64,000 nucleotides of DNA from Treponema denticola ATCC 35405 (GCF_000008185.1 NC_002967.9:1426001-1490000); one strand, 5' to 3'. Shown: positions 17,298-26,563, numbered from the stretch's first letter. Made by a program: numbers and translations. The notes: a model not told the origin generated them from the letters alone.

Positions 17298-18575
17298 ATG
17301 ATAAAGGTTCAAAATTATATACCCCGTGCTGTAGATGATAAAATAGATTTATATTTGACTCTTTTTGGAGCTGTCTGCATCGAAGGGCCTAAATGGTGTG
17401 GTAAAACATGGTCATCAGCCTATCACAGTAAAAGCTCTTTTTACCTAGGTTCACCTCAAGGCTCTTTTCAAAATCGAAAAATGGCCGAGATGACACCCGA
17501 TATTGTCCTTTTGGGTGAAACACCCCGTCTTATAGATGAATGGCAGGATGTTCCTCTTTTATGGGATGCTGTACGTTTTGAAGTGGATAAGAGGGGCAAA
17601 AAAGGTCAATTTATACTTACCGGTTCCGCCACACCTAATCATAAAGGGATTTTGCACAGCGGTGCGGGGCGGATAGGCAGATTGAGGATGAGGCCTATGT
17701 CTTTGTATGAGTCAAAGGATTCTACAGGGGAGGTTTCGCTAAAGGCTATTTGTGAGGGCTCATCTTGTTCTTCTCCGATAAAAGAAGTCAGCCTGCTTGA
17801 TATTATAAATTTAATAATCAGAGGCGGTTGGCCTGCAAATGTAGGTTATAGTGCTAAAAATTCATCAAAAACGGCAGCAGAATATCTCCATGCTATTTTG
17901 TCAGATGATGTGTTTAGGATTGACGGTATAAAAAGAGATGCATCAAAAATGAAGCTCCTTCTTAAATCCCTTGCCCGCAATGAAAGCAGTACGGCATCGA
18001 ACCGCACCCTTAAAAACGATATCAGCTCAATAGATTACGAAGATATTGATATAGAAACTACTGCAACTTATCTTAATATCTTTGATCGCCTTTTTTTAAC
18101 CGATAATCAATTACCTTTCTCTCATAATATTAGGTCTTCCGTACGTATCAAACAAATGGAAAAAAGGCATCTTGCAGACCCGTCTTTGGCTTGTGCCTTA
18201 CTTGGGGCCGGAGAAAAAACTCTTTTATCCGATTTATCAACATTGGGCTTCTTGTTTGAGGCTCTATGCGAAAGAGACCTAAAAGTGTATGCCGATACTT
18301 TTGATGCATCGGTTTATCATTATCAAGATTATAAAAATCGGGAAATAGATGCCGTTATAGAAATGAAGGACGGTTCTTGGGCCGCATTTGAAATTAAACT
18401 TGGAGCAAATCAAATAGATGAGGCTGCCGCAAATCTTATTAAGATAAGGGACAGTTTAAAAGCTGAAGGGGCCGGCTATCCTAAGTTTATGGGTGTTATA
18501 TGCGGCTTAGCAAATGCTGCTTACTGCCGTAAAGACGGGGTGTTTGTAATTCCGATAACTTCGTTAAAGTGGTAA
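17298..18575 (+). CDS. AAA-type ATPase with DUF4143 domain
   Basis: 425 aa. Walker A GPKWCGKT (residues 30-37), Walker B-like RLIDEWQDVP, and the sensor ILTGSATP (about residues 112-119) mark the N-terminal AAA domain. A DUF4143 region (about 170-370) follows, ending in REIDAVIEMKDGSWAAFEIK, which resembles a PD-(D/E)xK-like core. This is a widespread accessory family of unknown cellular role, often mobile and present in several copies per genome. It stands alone with its own promoter and an upstream repeat, consistent with later acquisition. AGGA precedes the ATG. Confidence 0.85.
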   Translation: MIKVQNYIPRAVDDKIDLYLTLFGAVCIEGPKWCGKTWSSAYHSKSSFYLGSPQGSFQNRKMAEMTPDIVLLGETPRLIDEWQDVPLLWDAVRFEVDKRGKKGQFILTGSATPNHKGILHSGAGRIGRLRMRPMSLYESKDSTGEVSLKAICEGSSCSSPIKEVSLLDIINLIIRGGWPANVGYSAKNSSKTAAEYLHAILSDDVFRIDGIKRDASKMKLLLKSLARNESSTASNRTLKNDISSIDYEDIDIETTATYLNIFDRLFLTDNQLPFSHNIRSSVRIKQMEKRHLADPSLACALLGAGEKTLLSDLSTLGFLFEALCERDLKVYADTFDASVYHYQDYKNREIDAVIEMKDGSWAAFEIKLGANQIDEAAANLIKIRDSLKAEGAGYPKFMGVICGLANAAYCRKDGVFVIPITSLKW

Positions 18576-18589
18576 AAGGTCTTTCCGAT

Positions 18590-20593
18590 TTAAACACTCG
18601 CTTCCAATTTTGAAGCCGCCTCTGCCCAGCTTTCCGAAAGTTCTTCAGCCCTTGCCCTTAACTCTTCTATTTTTTTCTGAACCGCCTTGCTTTTTTCGCC
18701 GTTGGAGTAGACTTCGGGCTCTGCTAGGAGGGCTTCATTTTCCGCTATTTCCGTTTCGCATTTTTCTATTTCGTTTAAAAGCCTTTCTTCTTCTTTTTCT
18801 AGTTTTCTTCTTTCCGAGCGGAGGCGTTTTTGTTCCTCGTAGGATAGGTTGGCAGAGGCCTTTGAAGGATTTGTGTTATCGGTTTTTCTTATAGCCCCGT
18901 TTTTATCTTCGGCCTCTTCTTGTTCGATTCGATAAAGATAATAATCGTATGTTCCCGGAAAATTTCTGATTCTTGAGGGATTTAAGCCCTCTTCATCAGC
19001 CTTGAGTTCCAATACCCTTGTTGCAAGGTCTTGTATAAAGCCCTTATCGTGTGATACAAAGACTATGGTTCCGTCAAATCGTTTTAGGGCATCCAAGAGC
19101 ACATCCTTTGAATGCAGGTCTAAATGGTTTGTGGGCTCATCCAAGATTAAAAGATTCAAGGGCTTTAAAAGAAGAAGGAGGAGGGCAAGTCTCGATTTTT
19201 CTCCTCCCGATAAGACCGAAAGGCTTTTATAAATGTCATCTCCTCGGAATAAAAAGGCTGCAAGCATATCGTAAAGCTTAGGAACAAGATCGGTCGGAGC
19301 CGAGCGTTCGAGAAGGTCTATTATGCTTTCGCTCCCCGTAATGGTCTCGGATTCATCTTGCGAAAAATAGCCCATTTTAACTCCGGCACCTTCTTTTAAG
19401 CTCCCTGTAAAGTTTTTATCCTCTCCTGCAAGAATACGCAGGAGGGTTGATTTTCCTGCTCCGTTTTTTCCTGCCAAAACAAGGCGTTCGCCCTTTTCGA
19501 CGGTTAAATCCAAATTTTCGATTACCCTATGAAGGCCGCCGGTTTGGCTGTGGGTCGGGCTTACAGCCGGGCCGGAGGCCCTGCTATACGCCTTGCTTAT
19601 TCCTTCTGCCTGAAGGACTATCTTTCCCGAATGGGGTGCCGGAGGAAAACTAAAGCGGATTTTTTTTAGATGTTCGGGAAGCTCTATTCTTTCCATTTTT
19701 TCGAGCCGCCTTATTCTGTCCTGCACCAAGGCTGCGCGGCTTTCCGTATATCTGAATTTACGGATAAAGTCTTCGGTTTTGGCTATTTCTTCCTGCTGCT
19801 GCTCATATGCCTTTATAAGGCCTTCAACTTCGATAGTTCTTATCCTCTCATAATCGCTGTAGGTTCCCTTATATTTTTTTAAGGTTCCCTTAAAAAGCTC
19901 ATAAGTTTCGGTTACAGTTTGATCCAAAAAGTAGCGGTCATGGCTTACAAGCAAAAAGCCTCCCTTAAATTTTTTAAGCCAAAGCTCAAGCCAAGATCGG
20001 GCTTCGATATCGAGATAGTTTGTGGGTTCGTCAAGAACAATTATGTCGGCATTTTGTAAAAGAACCTTTGCAAGGGCTATACGCATTTGCCAGCCGCCCG
20101 AAAATTCTTCCGTGTTCTTATTAAAATCCGCTGAAGAAAAGCCCAAGCCTCGTAAGGTTTCGTCAATAAGCCCCTTTTTTGAATTCCAGCCGGAATTATC
20201 AAGCCTTGTCTGCAAGGCATGATAATCGTTTGCCAAGGTGAGTAGTTTTTGCTCATCTTTTTCGGTTTTCATCTTTTCGCCGACCTCATCCATGGCCTTG
20301 ATAATATCGTAGCCGTAGGCAAAGGCTGTTTCGGCCTCTTCCGCCAAGGTCTTGCCCTTGTGGACGATTCCCGATTGGGGAAGGTAGGCTATTGACGTAT
20401 CTTTTTCTGTGGCTATATCCCCTGAATCAGCCTTTATTTGACCGGCAACAATCTTCATTAAGGTAGACTTGCCGCAGCCGTTTGCTCCCGTAAGAGCTGC
20501 CTTTGTTCCGGCTGTTAAGATGAGGGTTATATCCTTTAGAATATCTCTGTCCCCAAAGGCAAGAGAAATCTTTGAAAGCTGTATAAAGGGCAT
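18590..20593 (-). CDS. ABC-F family ATPase (translation-factor type, two ABC domains)
   Basis: 667 aa from the ATG at 20593; an in-frame TTG at 20611 would add six residues and overlap the upstream gene. Two nucleotide-binding domains without membrane segments: Walker A GANGCGKST, signature FSGGWQMR and DEPTNYLD in the first; GKNGAGKST, LSGGEKSRL and DEPTNHLD in the second. The linker and a charged C-terminal coiled coil (about residues 590-665) fit Uup/YdiF-like ABC-F proteins, which act on ribosomes. Which subfamily, and any antibiotic-protection role, cannot be told. It follows the lipoprotein gene by 4 bases. Confidence 0.9.
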   Translation of the reverse strand: MPFIQLSKISLAFGDRDILKDITLILTAGTKAALTGANGCGKSTLMKIVAGQIKADSGDIATEKDTSIAYLPQSGIVHKGKTLAEEAETAFAYGYDIIKAMDEVGEKMKTEKDEQKLLTLANDYHALQTRLDNSGWNSKKGLIDETLRGLGFSSADFNKNTEEFSGGWQMRIALAKVLLQNADIIVLDEPTNYLDIEARSWLELWLKKFKGGFLLVSHDRYFLDQTVTETYELFKGTLKKYKGTYSDYERIRTIEVEGLIKAYEQQQEEIAKTEDFIRKFRYTESRAALVQDRIRRLEKMERIELPEHLKKIRFSFPPAPHSGKIVLQAEGISKAYSRASGPAVSPTHSQTGGLHRVIENLDLTVEKGERLVLAGKNGAGKSTLLRILAGEDKNFTGSLKEGAGVKMGYFSQDESETITGSESIIDLLERSAPTDLVPKLYDMLAAFLFRGDDIYKSLSVLSGGEKSRLALLLLLLKPLNLLILDEPTNHLDLHSKDVLLDALKRFDGTIVFVSHDKGFIQDLATRVLELKADEEGLNPSRIRNFPGTYDYYLYRIEQEEAEDKNGAIRKTDNTNPSKASANLSYEEQKRLRSERRKLEKEEERLLNEIEKCETEIAENEALLAEPEVYSNGEKSKAVQKKIEELRARAEELSESWAEAASKLEASV

Positions 20594-20597
20594 GGCT

Positions 20598-21917
20598 CTA
20601 TTTTGCTGCAAAGAACAAGATTACCGGATCTAAACTCCGGCGTGTTACAATATTATCCTGTATACTTGAAGACTCTACAGCTTCAAGGCGGAGCCCCTTG
20701 GAGGAAATACTGTACATAAATACAACCGGCTCAGGGCTTTTTTCAAATTTAAAACTTAAAACACCTTCATAGTCGGATAAAAGTTTTTTGTCCAAAAAAT
20801 GTTTTAAGCTTACTTTTCCTGAAGATCCTGCTCCTGAAGGTATAATGGAGGGGGAAAGAAGGTTATAACCGCTCCAAATAAATTGACCGTCAGGCAGTAT
20901 TTTCAAAGACCCGAAATTCTCCGATGTAAATTCGGTTGAAGTTTTGGCTATCTTTTGTATGACTGCCTCTCTTCTTTTTATTTCGTTATTGATAATATTT
21001 TCCGGTGTGGCATTTAGGGTGATAAAATTTTCCTGCCTGAGTTTTCCGTTAGTATCGGAGAATTCGAGAGTGATGATATCCTTACCCCTTATCTGCATCG
21101 AAAGGTTGGTGCCCTCAAAGAGGTATTTGTTTCCGATTTTGACAACCTTCGTGTATGGAAAAGAAAGCCTTGTGTTTTGAAGTTCGACTCTTGCAATGCC
21201 TGACCGTAAACCGGGGAAAAAGCCCCAAGTAAGGCTCATTTTATCGAGATCAACCTGCCTGTTGTTTATCATTTTTCTGTAATGTTCGGGATACCAAAAT
21301 TCGTTTAGAACCGCCTCAAGCTCTGCATCTTTTTCTTGGGCTAAATTTGTGCCTTCGGAGGATTCGTTTTCTCTTTCATCATAGATGCTTAGATTATATG
21401 AAAAGCACCAACCTCTTACGCCGTCCTCGGTTATAACCTCATACCACTGGCCGTCCATAGGCTTTCCGCCCTTTAAAACCGGAACGCCTTCTCCAAACCA
21501 AAGAATTTTTACAGGTTGTCCTAATTTTAATCGGTAAACCTGATTTGAGGTATTGTCGGGGTTTGACCGCATCGGAAGACCGTCCAACTTAACCCTTGCA
21601 TAAGCGTGTTTATGTTCGCTTAACCTTGCCTGAAACCTGGCGGCATCTTTTTTTGATTCAAAAAAGGTTATCTTCCAAAGAGGAATCTCGACTCTTAACG
21701 ATGTTTTTTCGTTGAGGCCTACAATGTAAACCTTTTCAATATTCGATTTTACATAAACCGGAATTATATCTCCTGCAGTAAGGTTATATTCGGGAATTGA
21801 CCAGTTTACTACACCGTACCCCAGCTTTTTTGAACATGAGCTCAAAAAAAGAGCTGACGATGCTGCAATCACTGCGATAAAAATAAACAGCTTTCGTTTT
21901 TGAAAAAAATTATTCAT
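20598..21917 (-). CDS. Lipoprotein with SH3-like domain
   Basis: 439 aa. A basic N-terminus, hydrophobic stretch and lipobox LSSC (Cys at residue 28) mark a lipoprotein processed by Lgt/Lsp. An SH3b-like domain (about residues 112-180, LPMRSNPDNTSNQVYRLKLG ... WYEVITEDGVRGWCF) is the kind that binds peptidoglycan peptides or proteins. The C-terminal 250 residues are unrecognised and probably beta-rich. It is likely anchored facing the periplasm. It sits immediately upstream of the ABC-F gene and is probably co-transcribed with it. Confidence 0.8.
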   Translation of the reverse strand: MNNFFQKRKLFIFIAVIAASSALFLSSCSKKLGYGVVNWSIPEYNLTAGDIIPVYVKSNIEKVYIVGLNEKTSLRVEIPLWKITFFESKKDAARFQARLSEHKHAYARVKLDGLPMRSNPDNTSNQVYRLKLGQPVKILWFGEGVPVLKGGKPMDGQWYEVITEDGVRGWCFSYNLSIYDERENESSEGTNLAQEKDAELEAVLNEFWYPEHYRKMINNRQVDLDKMSLTWGFFPGLRSGIARVELQNTRLSFPYTKVVKIGNKYLFEGTNLSMQIRGKDIITLEFSDTNGKLRQENFITLNATPENIINNEIKRREAVIQKIAKTSTEFTSENFGSLKILPDGQFIWSGYNLLSPSIIPSGAGSSGKVSLKHFLDKKLLSDYEGVLSFKFEKSPEPVVFMYSISSKGLRLEAVESSSIQDNIVTRRSLDPVILFFAAK

Positions 21918-21951
21918 GCAAATACCTCAAAATATTTCTTAAAATATTTTT

Positions 21952-22770
21952 TTATAGAACATAGTTGACTCCGGCCTTCCACATATCGAGGCAGAGTTTT
22001 GTGCGTTCTTTTTCTTCTTCAGAATCCCTTTCTCTTATAACTACATTATTTTCGGGATGTGGCATGAGGCCAAGCACATTTCCCTTAGTATTGCATATGC
22101 CGGCTATATCGGCAAGAGATCCGTTAGGATTAAAAGGATACTCTCCGTTTGCGGGAATGCTTTTTTCGGCATCTTTTCCTCCGTAAACCAGAGCAATCTG
22201 TCCTTTTTCGAACAAGTCATCGAGAGTTTTTTGAGAGTCGGTCAAAAACCGTCCTTCACCGTGGGCTATGGGGCAGTGTATATTGCCCTTTAGGTCCTTT
22301 GTCCAGATACAGTTTGATTTTTGAGGAATCATAGTTGTAAAGCGGCACTCAAATCTGCCTTGTTTATTATAGGTTAGGGTAGCCTGTCTGTTTTTATAGC
22401 CGTCCTTATCTAAAATTACCTTTCCGTCTTTTTCCTTTCCGGGAAGGATGCCTGATTTTACCAAAACCTGAAAACCGTTACAAATACCTATGACCGGCTT
22501 TCCTGCCGCTACGAATTCGCTTACCTCGTCAAAAAAGTAATTGCTTAAATCGAGGGCAAAGAGTTTGCCTGCCCCAAGAGCATCTGCATAAGAAAAACCG
22601 CCCGGAATTACAAGAATTTCATAATCCTTCCAATTTTTTTCTTTTGCTTTAAGTTTGTTTATATGTACAATCTCGGGTTCTGCTCCGGCAAGTTCTAAGG
22701 CTCTTGCCGCATCTCCGTCTCTATTGGTGCCTGTTGCGTGTAATACTAGGGCTCTGGGTTTCATCATCAT
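21952..22770 (-). CDS. PurQ-like class I glutamine amidotransferase (FGAM synthase subunit type)
   Basis: 272 aa. VIPGGFSYADALGAGK (about 54-69), the nucleophile elbow GICNGFQVL (Cys97), AHGEGRF and the His-x-Glu of MPHPEN complete a Cys-His-Glu triad as in PurQ. PurQ supplies ammonia to PurL for formylglycinamidine ribonucleotide synthesis. No purL or other purine gene is nearby, and the upstream gene is ComFB-like, so the partner must be elsewhere. Its ATG overlaps the upstream stop (TGA inside ATGATGATG), showing coupling. Confidence 0.85.
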   Translation of the reverse strand: MMMKPRALVLHATGTNRDGDAARALELAGAEPEIVHINKLKAKEKNWKDYEILVIPGGFSYADALGAGKLFALDLSNYFFDEVSEFVAAGKPVIGICNGFQVLVKSGILPGKEKDGKVILDKDGYKNRQATLTYNKQGRFECRFTTMIPQKSNCIWTKDLKGNIHCPIAHGEGRFLTDSQKTLDDLFEKGQIALVYGGKDAEKSIPANGEYPFNPNGSLADIAGICNTKGNVLGLMPHPENNVVIRERDSEEEKERTKLCLDMWKAGVNYVL

Positions 22771-23468
22771 TCTTCCTCACTGTGTTCGCATAAGAACAAA
22801 TTTTTGATTTGATAAAAATTTGAAGAGTCCAAAGGAGATTTTACCATGTCTTCTGCCGTTAATTCAATATCGAATGAAAAGTTAGTCGGATCAAAGCCTT
22901 CTTTTTCAGCTTTAAGGACAAAAATAAACTTTTCCTTATCTCCTGCATTTTTTGCAGGAATTGCTTTGGGACAAAAGGTATAAGCTCCGGGTGTCTTTTC
23001 CGATATTGTATAAGGATTATCCCAAAGAATGCTCATCTGGGATACCAGCTCTCCGTTCATTTTAAGGCTTATCGTAGCATCTTCCATCGGTCTAAAATTG
23101 CTTCCGTTTAAAATATTGCCTGTTATGGCAGGAAAATTAAAAACGGGTGTGTTTTCGGTTTCGAATATGGGTTCATGGTCATGAGGCCTTTTTGTAGAAA
23201 GAACCCTGTGCATACCTTCAATTACCAAACTTGTAATATCGGCCATAATCTGTACTTTTTCCGTTTTTTCGAATTTTAAAAAGTGAGCGAGGCCTCTCCC
23301 CGATTTTATATAGCGGGGTTTAACCCGGTTGAGTACATAGCACATGGTGTCAACTCTGCATTGCATACAACTGCATGTAAGCCAGCTTTCTTTTTTTTCT
23401 TCGGCTTCATCAAATAGTTTGTTGACTTCGGTATATACCAAGTCTTCCATAACGTTATGAATGATCAT
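22767..23468 (-). CDS. ComFB-family protein with extra C-terminal domain
   Basis: 233 aa. The first 95 residues match the late-competence ComFB family: NVMEDLVYTEVNKLF, then four cysteines (C32, C34, C37, C43) in CSCMQCRVDTMCYVLNRVKPRY, likely a zinc site. Cyanobacterial and Bacillus members have been reported to bind cyclic di-GMP. The remaining 130 residues, beta-strand-rich with NGSNFRPMEDATISLKMNG, are not recognised and look like a separate carbohydrate- or effector-type domain. AAGGAGAG before the ATG is a strong ribosome binding site. It is coupled to the PurQ-like gene. Confidence 0.75.
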   Translation of the reverse strand: MIIHNVMEDLVYTEVNKLFDEAEEKKESWLTCSCMQCRVDTMCYVLNRVKPRYIKSGRGLAHFLKFEKTEKVQIMADITSLVIEGMHRVLSTKRPHDHEPIFETENTPVFNFPAITGNILNGSNFRPMEDATISLKMNGELVSQMSILWDNPYTISEKTPGAYTFCPKAIPAKNAGDKEKFIFVLKAEKEGFDPTNFSFDIELTAEDMVKSPLDSSNFYQIKNLFLCEHSEEE

Positions 23469-23522
23469 AATACTCTCCTTAGGTTAATCGGCATATCGGT
23501 GCCAACCTATTTTACCCTATAT

Positions 23523-24761
23523 TTAAAAAATCGGCAAGGTTGTTTGCTTAAGATTTATGACTTTTTTATAAATTTTATCCGAAACGGCTATCCTTATTTT
23601 TCTTAAAGAAGGTACAAGAGTTTTTATAAATTCTTTTGAGAAAACGGTGGAGCTTTCACTGAATATCTTTTTTTCATCTTCTATAAAGAGATCGGATTCA
23701 AAAGAAATACGTTCAGGTATATCTATAATAATGTCTTCACTGCCTATTTTGCTCCCCGTTTTATTTGAAAAATATTCAGCCAAGGTTTCTTCTGCTGCTC
23801 GGCGTTTATGCAGGTCCTCTAAGCTGCGGTGTCTGGGATTATCGCTTTGAAAGGCTTCCTCGGCTATTATGCGATATATTTTACCAAGTCTTAAGTCTTC
23901 TGCTAATTTTTTTTCGGGGTAATTGCTTTTTTCTAAAAGTCTGAAAATGCCATCATCATCTTGGTGGTACAGGTCTTGAGGTGAGAATTCCGACCTTTCC
24001 AGTCCTGTAAATATGGCTTTTTTCATCATAGCCGTTGCAATCCGCACATCTTTGTGCCAGTAAACCGATTTATACATAAGATATTTTGAAAACAGGATAC
24101 TTTCAACGCTTAAGATTGCCTTAGATTCTATTTTTATTCCGTTTTTTTTATCGGGGAGAAGCTGTGAAAGGATAAAATCGGTATCTTGAATCCCGTAAGG
24201 AACCCCGCAATAAAAAGCATCTCTGTTTAGGTAGTCTAATTTATCGGGGTCTAAGACGCCTGAAAGAAGTTTTTGAAAAAAAACGGTTTCCGAGTCCTCC
24301 TTGCCTTTACCTGTTATTATAGCGGCCGTCTGCTCAGGGACTGCTCCTGTTTTGGCTGTTACAGAACGCAAAGGCTCTTTTAAGATAAGCTCTCCGGTAA
24401 GTTCTTCATGCTCTTTTAACTTTAATTCTTTGAGGGAGTGAGTAAACGGAAAGTGGCCGAGGTCATGGAGTAGGGCGGCCGCTAAAAAGGACATAGAGCC
24501 TTCTTTTGAAACCCAAGAATCCGCCCCCTTTTTTAACAAAATATTGAGCATTTTTAGGGCTATGTTGTAAACTCCGATACTGTGGACGGCTCTTGTATGG
24601 CCGGCACCGGGATAAACAAGCTCTGTCGGGCCCAGCTGTTTTATATTATATAGACGCATAAAAGAGTCTGTCTTTGTTACGGCATATAATTCATCATTCA
24701 TCCATATATGTTTCCATATCGGATCTCGAATAGGCTTTGAAAAATCGCTTAATTCTATCAT
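23523..24761 (-). CDS. HD-domain phosphohydrolase (dNTPase/SAMHD1-like, YwfO type)
   Basis: 412 aa. HTRAVHSIGVYNIAL (about residues 55-69) and LLHDLGHFPFTHSL (about 98-111) supply the metal-binding H...HD set. SGVLDPDKLDYLNRDAFYCGVPYGIQDTDF (given in two parts: SGVLDPDKLDYLNRDA and GVPYGIQDTDF, about 167-196) is typical of the dNTP triphosphohydrolase branch, including the distal Asp. Substrate unknown; deoxynucleotide triphosphates are possible. No clear ribosome binding site is seen. It is divergent from flaA. Confidence 0.85.
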   Translation of the reverse strand: MIELSDFSKPIRDPIWKHIWMNDELYAVTKTDSFMRLYNIKQLGPTELVYPGAGHTRAVHSIGVYNIALKMLNILLKKGADSWVSKEGSMSFLAAALLHDLGHFPFTHSLKELKLKEHEELTGELILKEPLRSVTAKTGAVPEQTAAIITGKGKEDSETVFFQKLLSGVLDPDKLDYLNRDAFYCGVPYGIQDTDFILSQLLPDKKNGIKIESKAILSVESILFSKYLMYKSVYWHKDVRIATAMMKKAIFTGLERSEFSPQDLYHQDDDGIFRLLEKSNYPEKKLAEDLRLGKIYRIIAEEAFQSDNPRHRSLEDLHKRRAAEETLAEYFSNKTGSKIGSEDIIIDIPERISFESDLFIEDEKKIFSESSTVFSKEFIKTLVPSLRKIRIAVSDKIYKKVINLKQTTLPIF

Positions 24762-24768
24762 AAGGTAA

Positions 24769-24797
24769 TTGATATTCTAACATAAATTTGGTATAAT
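24769..24797 (+). promoter_or_regulatory. Upstream promoter-like motif of flaA
   Basis: TTGATA (24769-24774), 17 bases, TATAAT (24792-24797). One mismatch in the -35. It lies next to the start of the divergent HD-domain gene and about 170 bases before the flaA start. Confidence 0.5.
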
Positions 24798-24832
24798 GTC
24801 GATAACAGAGGTTTTATATTTGAATACCCCTG

Positions 24833-24858
24833 TAGAAACGGATTGAATTTGCCGATAC
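24833..24858 (+). promoter_or_regulatory. Possible sigma-28 (flagellar) promoter of flaA
   Basis: TAGA at 24833-24836 and GCCGATAC at 24851-24858, 14 bases apart, resemble the flagellar sigma-28 consensus TAAA-N15-GCCGATAA. Position upstream of a flagellar gene adds weight; one base differs in each box and the spacer is one short. Confidence 0.45.
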
Positions 24859-24901
24859 TCACTATGTGTATTTATTTTTTGTAGAAAATGTTGTTTTTTG
24901 T

Positions 24902-24930
24902 TTGACAAATAATGTTTTTTACAATATAAT
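24902..24930 (+). promoter_or_regulatory. Proximal sigma-70-type promoter of flaA
   Basis: TTGACA (24902-24907), 17 bases, TATAAT (24925-24930): full consensus. It is followed by a strong ribosome binding site AAAAGGAG at 24956-24963 and the flaA ATG at 24969. Confidence 0.8.
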
Positions 24931-24968
24931 ACAACACAGAGTTTGAAACGAAACAAAAGGAGTTATAA

Positions 24969-25679
24969 ATGAAACATGGCGGTTTAGTTTTTGCGGGCAT
25001 TGCTTTAATGTTGTTGTTCGCTTTTGCACCTTTAACGGCGCAGCAAGGTTCGATTAATTATCAAACTTATATGGTCGATACATTTGATAATCCTGACGGC
25101 CAAGATTGGGCTTATCAGGCTGTTGGAAGTAAATTTATTACTGAAGGCTATCCCAAGGTTCAATATCTTAACGGAATGCCTCATGCAGTAAAGGTAATGC
25201 ATGATGATGCTGAAAATGCTAAATTTCTTGGGCTTGAGTTTAAATTTAACCGAAAAGGTGATAACTGGGTAGATGTTGTTCCCACCAAAGATGGTAAACC
25301 CTATGAAATTCCCTTTAAAGGGAATATTCACCGATTGGATATGTGGGTTTGGGGTGCCGGATATTACTATAACATAGAAATTCTTGTTCGGGACTGTGAA
25401 GGAAGAACTCATGCTCTTCCCTTAGGTTATGTTAACTTTAAAGGCTGGAAAAATATGCATGTGACTGTTCCTACAAACATACCTCAGGCATCCAGATATA
25501 TTGGAAATAAAAATAAGATGACTTTTGTAGCTTTTAGAATCAGAACGGCACCTTTTGAAAGAGTTGATTCATTTAAGATATTTTTTGATGAATTTAAAGC
25601 CCTGACAGATGTCTATGTTGATTCTTATGACGGCTACGAATTGGCTGATCAATCTTTTGACGGTGAAAAAACCGAATAG
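24969..25679 (+). CDS. flaA: Periplasmic flagellar filament outer-layer (sheath) protein FlaA
   Basis: 236 aa with a cleavable signal peptide (about residues 1-24, ending AQQ). The mature part is FlaA-like: VDTFDNPDGQDWAYQ, KFLGLEFKFNRKGDNW, LDMWVWGAGYYYNIEILVRD and a GWKNMHV segment shared with the second copy. FlaA forms the outer layer around the FlaB core of spirochaetal periplasmic flagella. It carries the strongest promoter region of the window, in line with high expression. A second flaA gene follows 21 bases downstream. Confidence 0.9.
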   Translation: MKHGGLVFAGIALMLLFAFAPLTAQQGSINYQTYMVDTFDNPDGQDWAYQAVGSKFITEGYPKVQYLNGMPHAVKVMHDDAENAKFLGLEFKFNRKGDNWVDVVPTKDGKPYEIPFKGNIHRLDMWVWGAGYYYNIEILVRDCEGRTHALPLGYVNFKGWKNMHVTVPTNIPQASRYIGNKNKMTFVAFRIRTAPFERVDSFKIFFDEFKALTDVYVDSYDGYELADQSFDGEKTE

Positions 25680-25700
25680 GCTCAGCGTGGAGGTTAGATA

Positions 25701-26441
25701 ATGAAAAAGAGTATAGCTATAATTTTGTTTTTGGTAGGTTTTGTTGCATTTTCTTTTGCCCAGCAAAATAATAATGATTTTTCTACAATAGATGCTGCCG
25801 ATCCTAATAAAGTCGGTGTTGATACTGCAGAGCAGAGAATTAAAGAAGTTTCTATTGAAAAATTTGAAACCGAAGGTACTTGGTACGCAATGATGTCTGC
25901 CGATGAAGGTGTAGTACGTGCCAGACTTTTTAACGGTAATCCCTTGAACAAAAAACCGATTCCTGCAGAAGAAGGACTTGAGCTTGCAGATGAGAAAGTT
26001 CTGGGTGTAAAAGTTTCTTTTTACCGACGCGGATATAACTCGTTTGAAGTTCATGCAACAAAGGCTCTCCCCGTAGAAGGAATCGCAAAAACTGCAAGTG
26101 TTTGGGTTGTAGGCCGAAGTTATCCCCACACAATGAAATTAATAGTAGAAGACTTTTGGGGAAAGAGATTTGAACTTTATGTTGGAAAACTCAATCATTC
26201 CGGTTGGAAGCTTATGACTGTCGCTATTCCCCCGCAGAACGCTGCCGGAAAGACGGGTATCATCCAAAAGGATTATCACTATGGTACAAGCATGGGGCTT
26301 AAAATCGTAGGATTCCGTGTTGAATGTGATCCGGAAGAGGCTTATGGCCATTATTACATCTACTTTGATGATCTTCGCGTTGTAAGCGACTTATATGAAG
26401 TTGATATGCGAGATCAGGACGATATGTCTGATAACTGGTAA
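25701..26441 (+). CDS. Second FlaA-family flagellar sheath protein
   Basis: 246 aa. Signal peptide about residues 1-20 (SFAQ/QNN cleavage). It shares with the preceding protein the order of EGTWYAMMS, KVSFYRRGYNSFEV, SVWVVGRSYPHTMKLIVED, HSGWKLMTVAIP and a C-terminal YFDDLRVVSDLYE block, so the two are ancient paralogues in tandem. GGAGG lies about 6 bases before the ATG. A clear terminator follows, making flaA-flaA a two-gene unit. Confidence 0.88.
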   Translation: MKKSIAIILFLVGFVAFSFAQQNNNDFSTIDAADPNKVGVDTAEQRIKEVSIEKFETEGTWYAMMSADEGVVRARLFNGNPLNKKPIPAEEGLELADEKVLGVKVSFYRRGYNSFEVHATKALPVEGIAKTASVWVVGRSYPHTMKLIVEDFWGKRFELYVGKLNHSGWKLMTVAIPPQNAAGKTGIIQKDYHYGTSMGLKIVGFRVECDPEEAYGHYYIYFDDLRVVSDLYEVDMRDQDDMSDNW

Positions 26442-26488
26442 AATTATCCTGATAATTTTATCTTGAAACTTTAAGTTTTATCATAAGA

Positions 26489-26528
26489 AGGTTAAAAACT
26501 CCTATGGATGTTTTTAACCTTTTTTTAT
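26489..26528 (+). terminator. Rho-independent terminator of the flaA pair
   Basis: Perfect 10-base arms AGGTTAAAAA (26489-26498) and TTTTTAACCT (26511-26520), 12-base loop, followed by a T-run. It lies about 50 bases after the second flaA stop. Confidence 0.85.
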
Positions 26529-26563
26529 TACTCAGGGCTGTAAATCGATAAAAGAGCTTTAAT

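Noticed and set aside
25569-26129. 186-aa minus-strand frame across the flaA pair
   Set aside because: It spans the junction of two strong plus-strand genes and encodes a cysteine- and phenylalanine-rich sequence with no recognisable domain.
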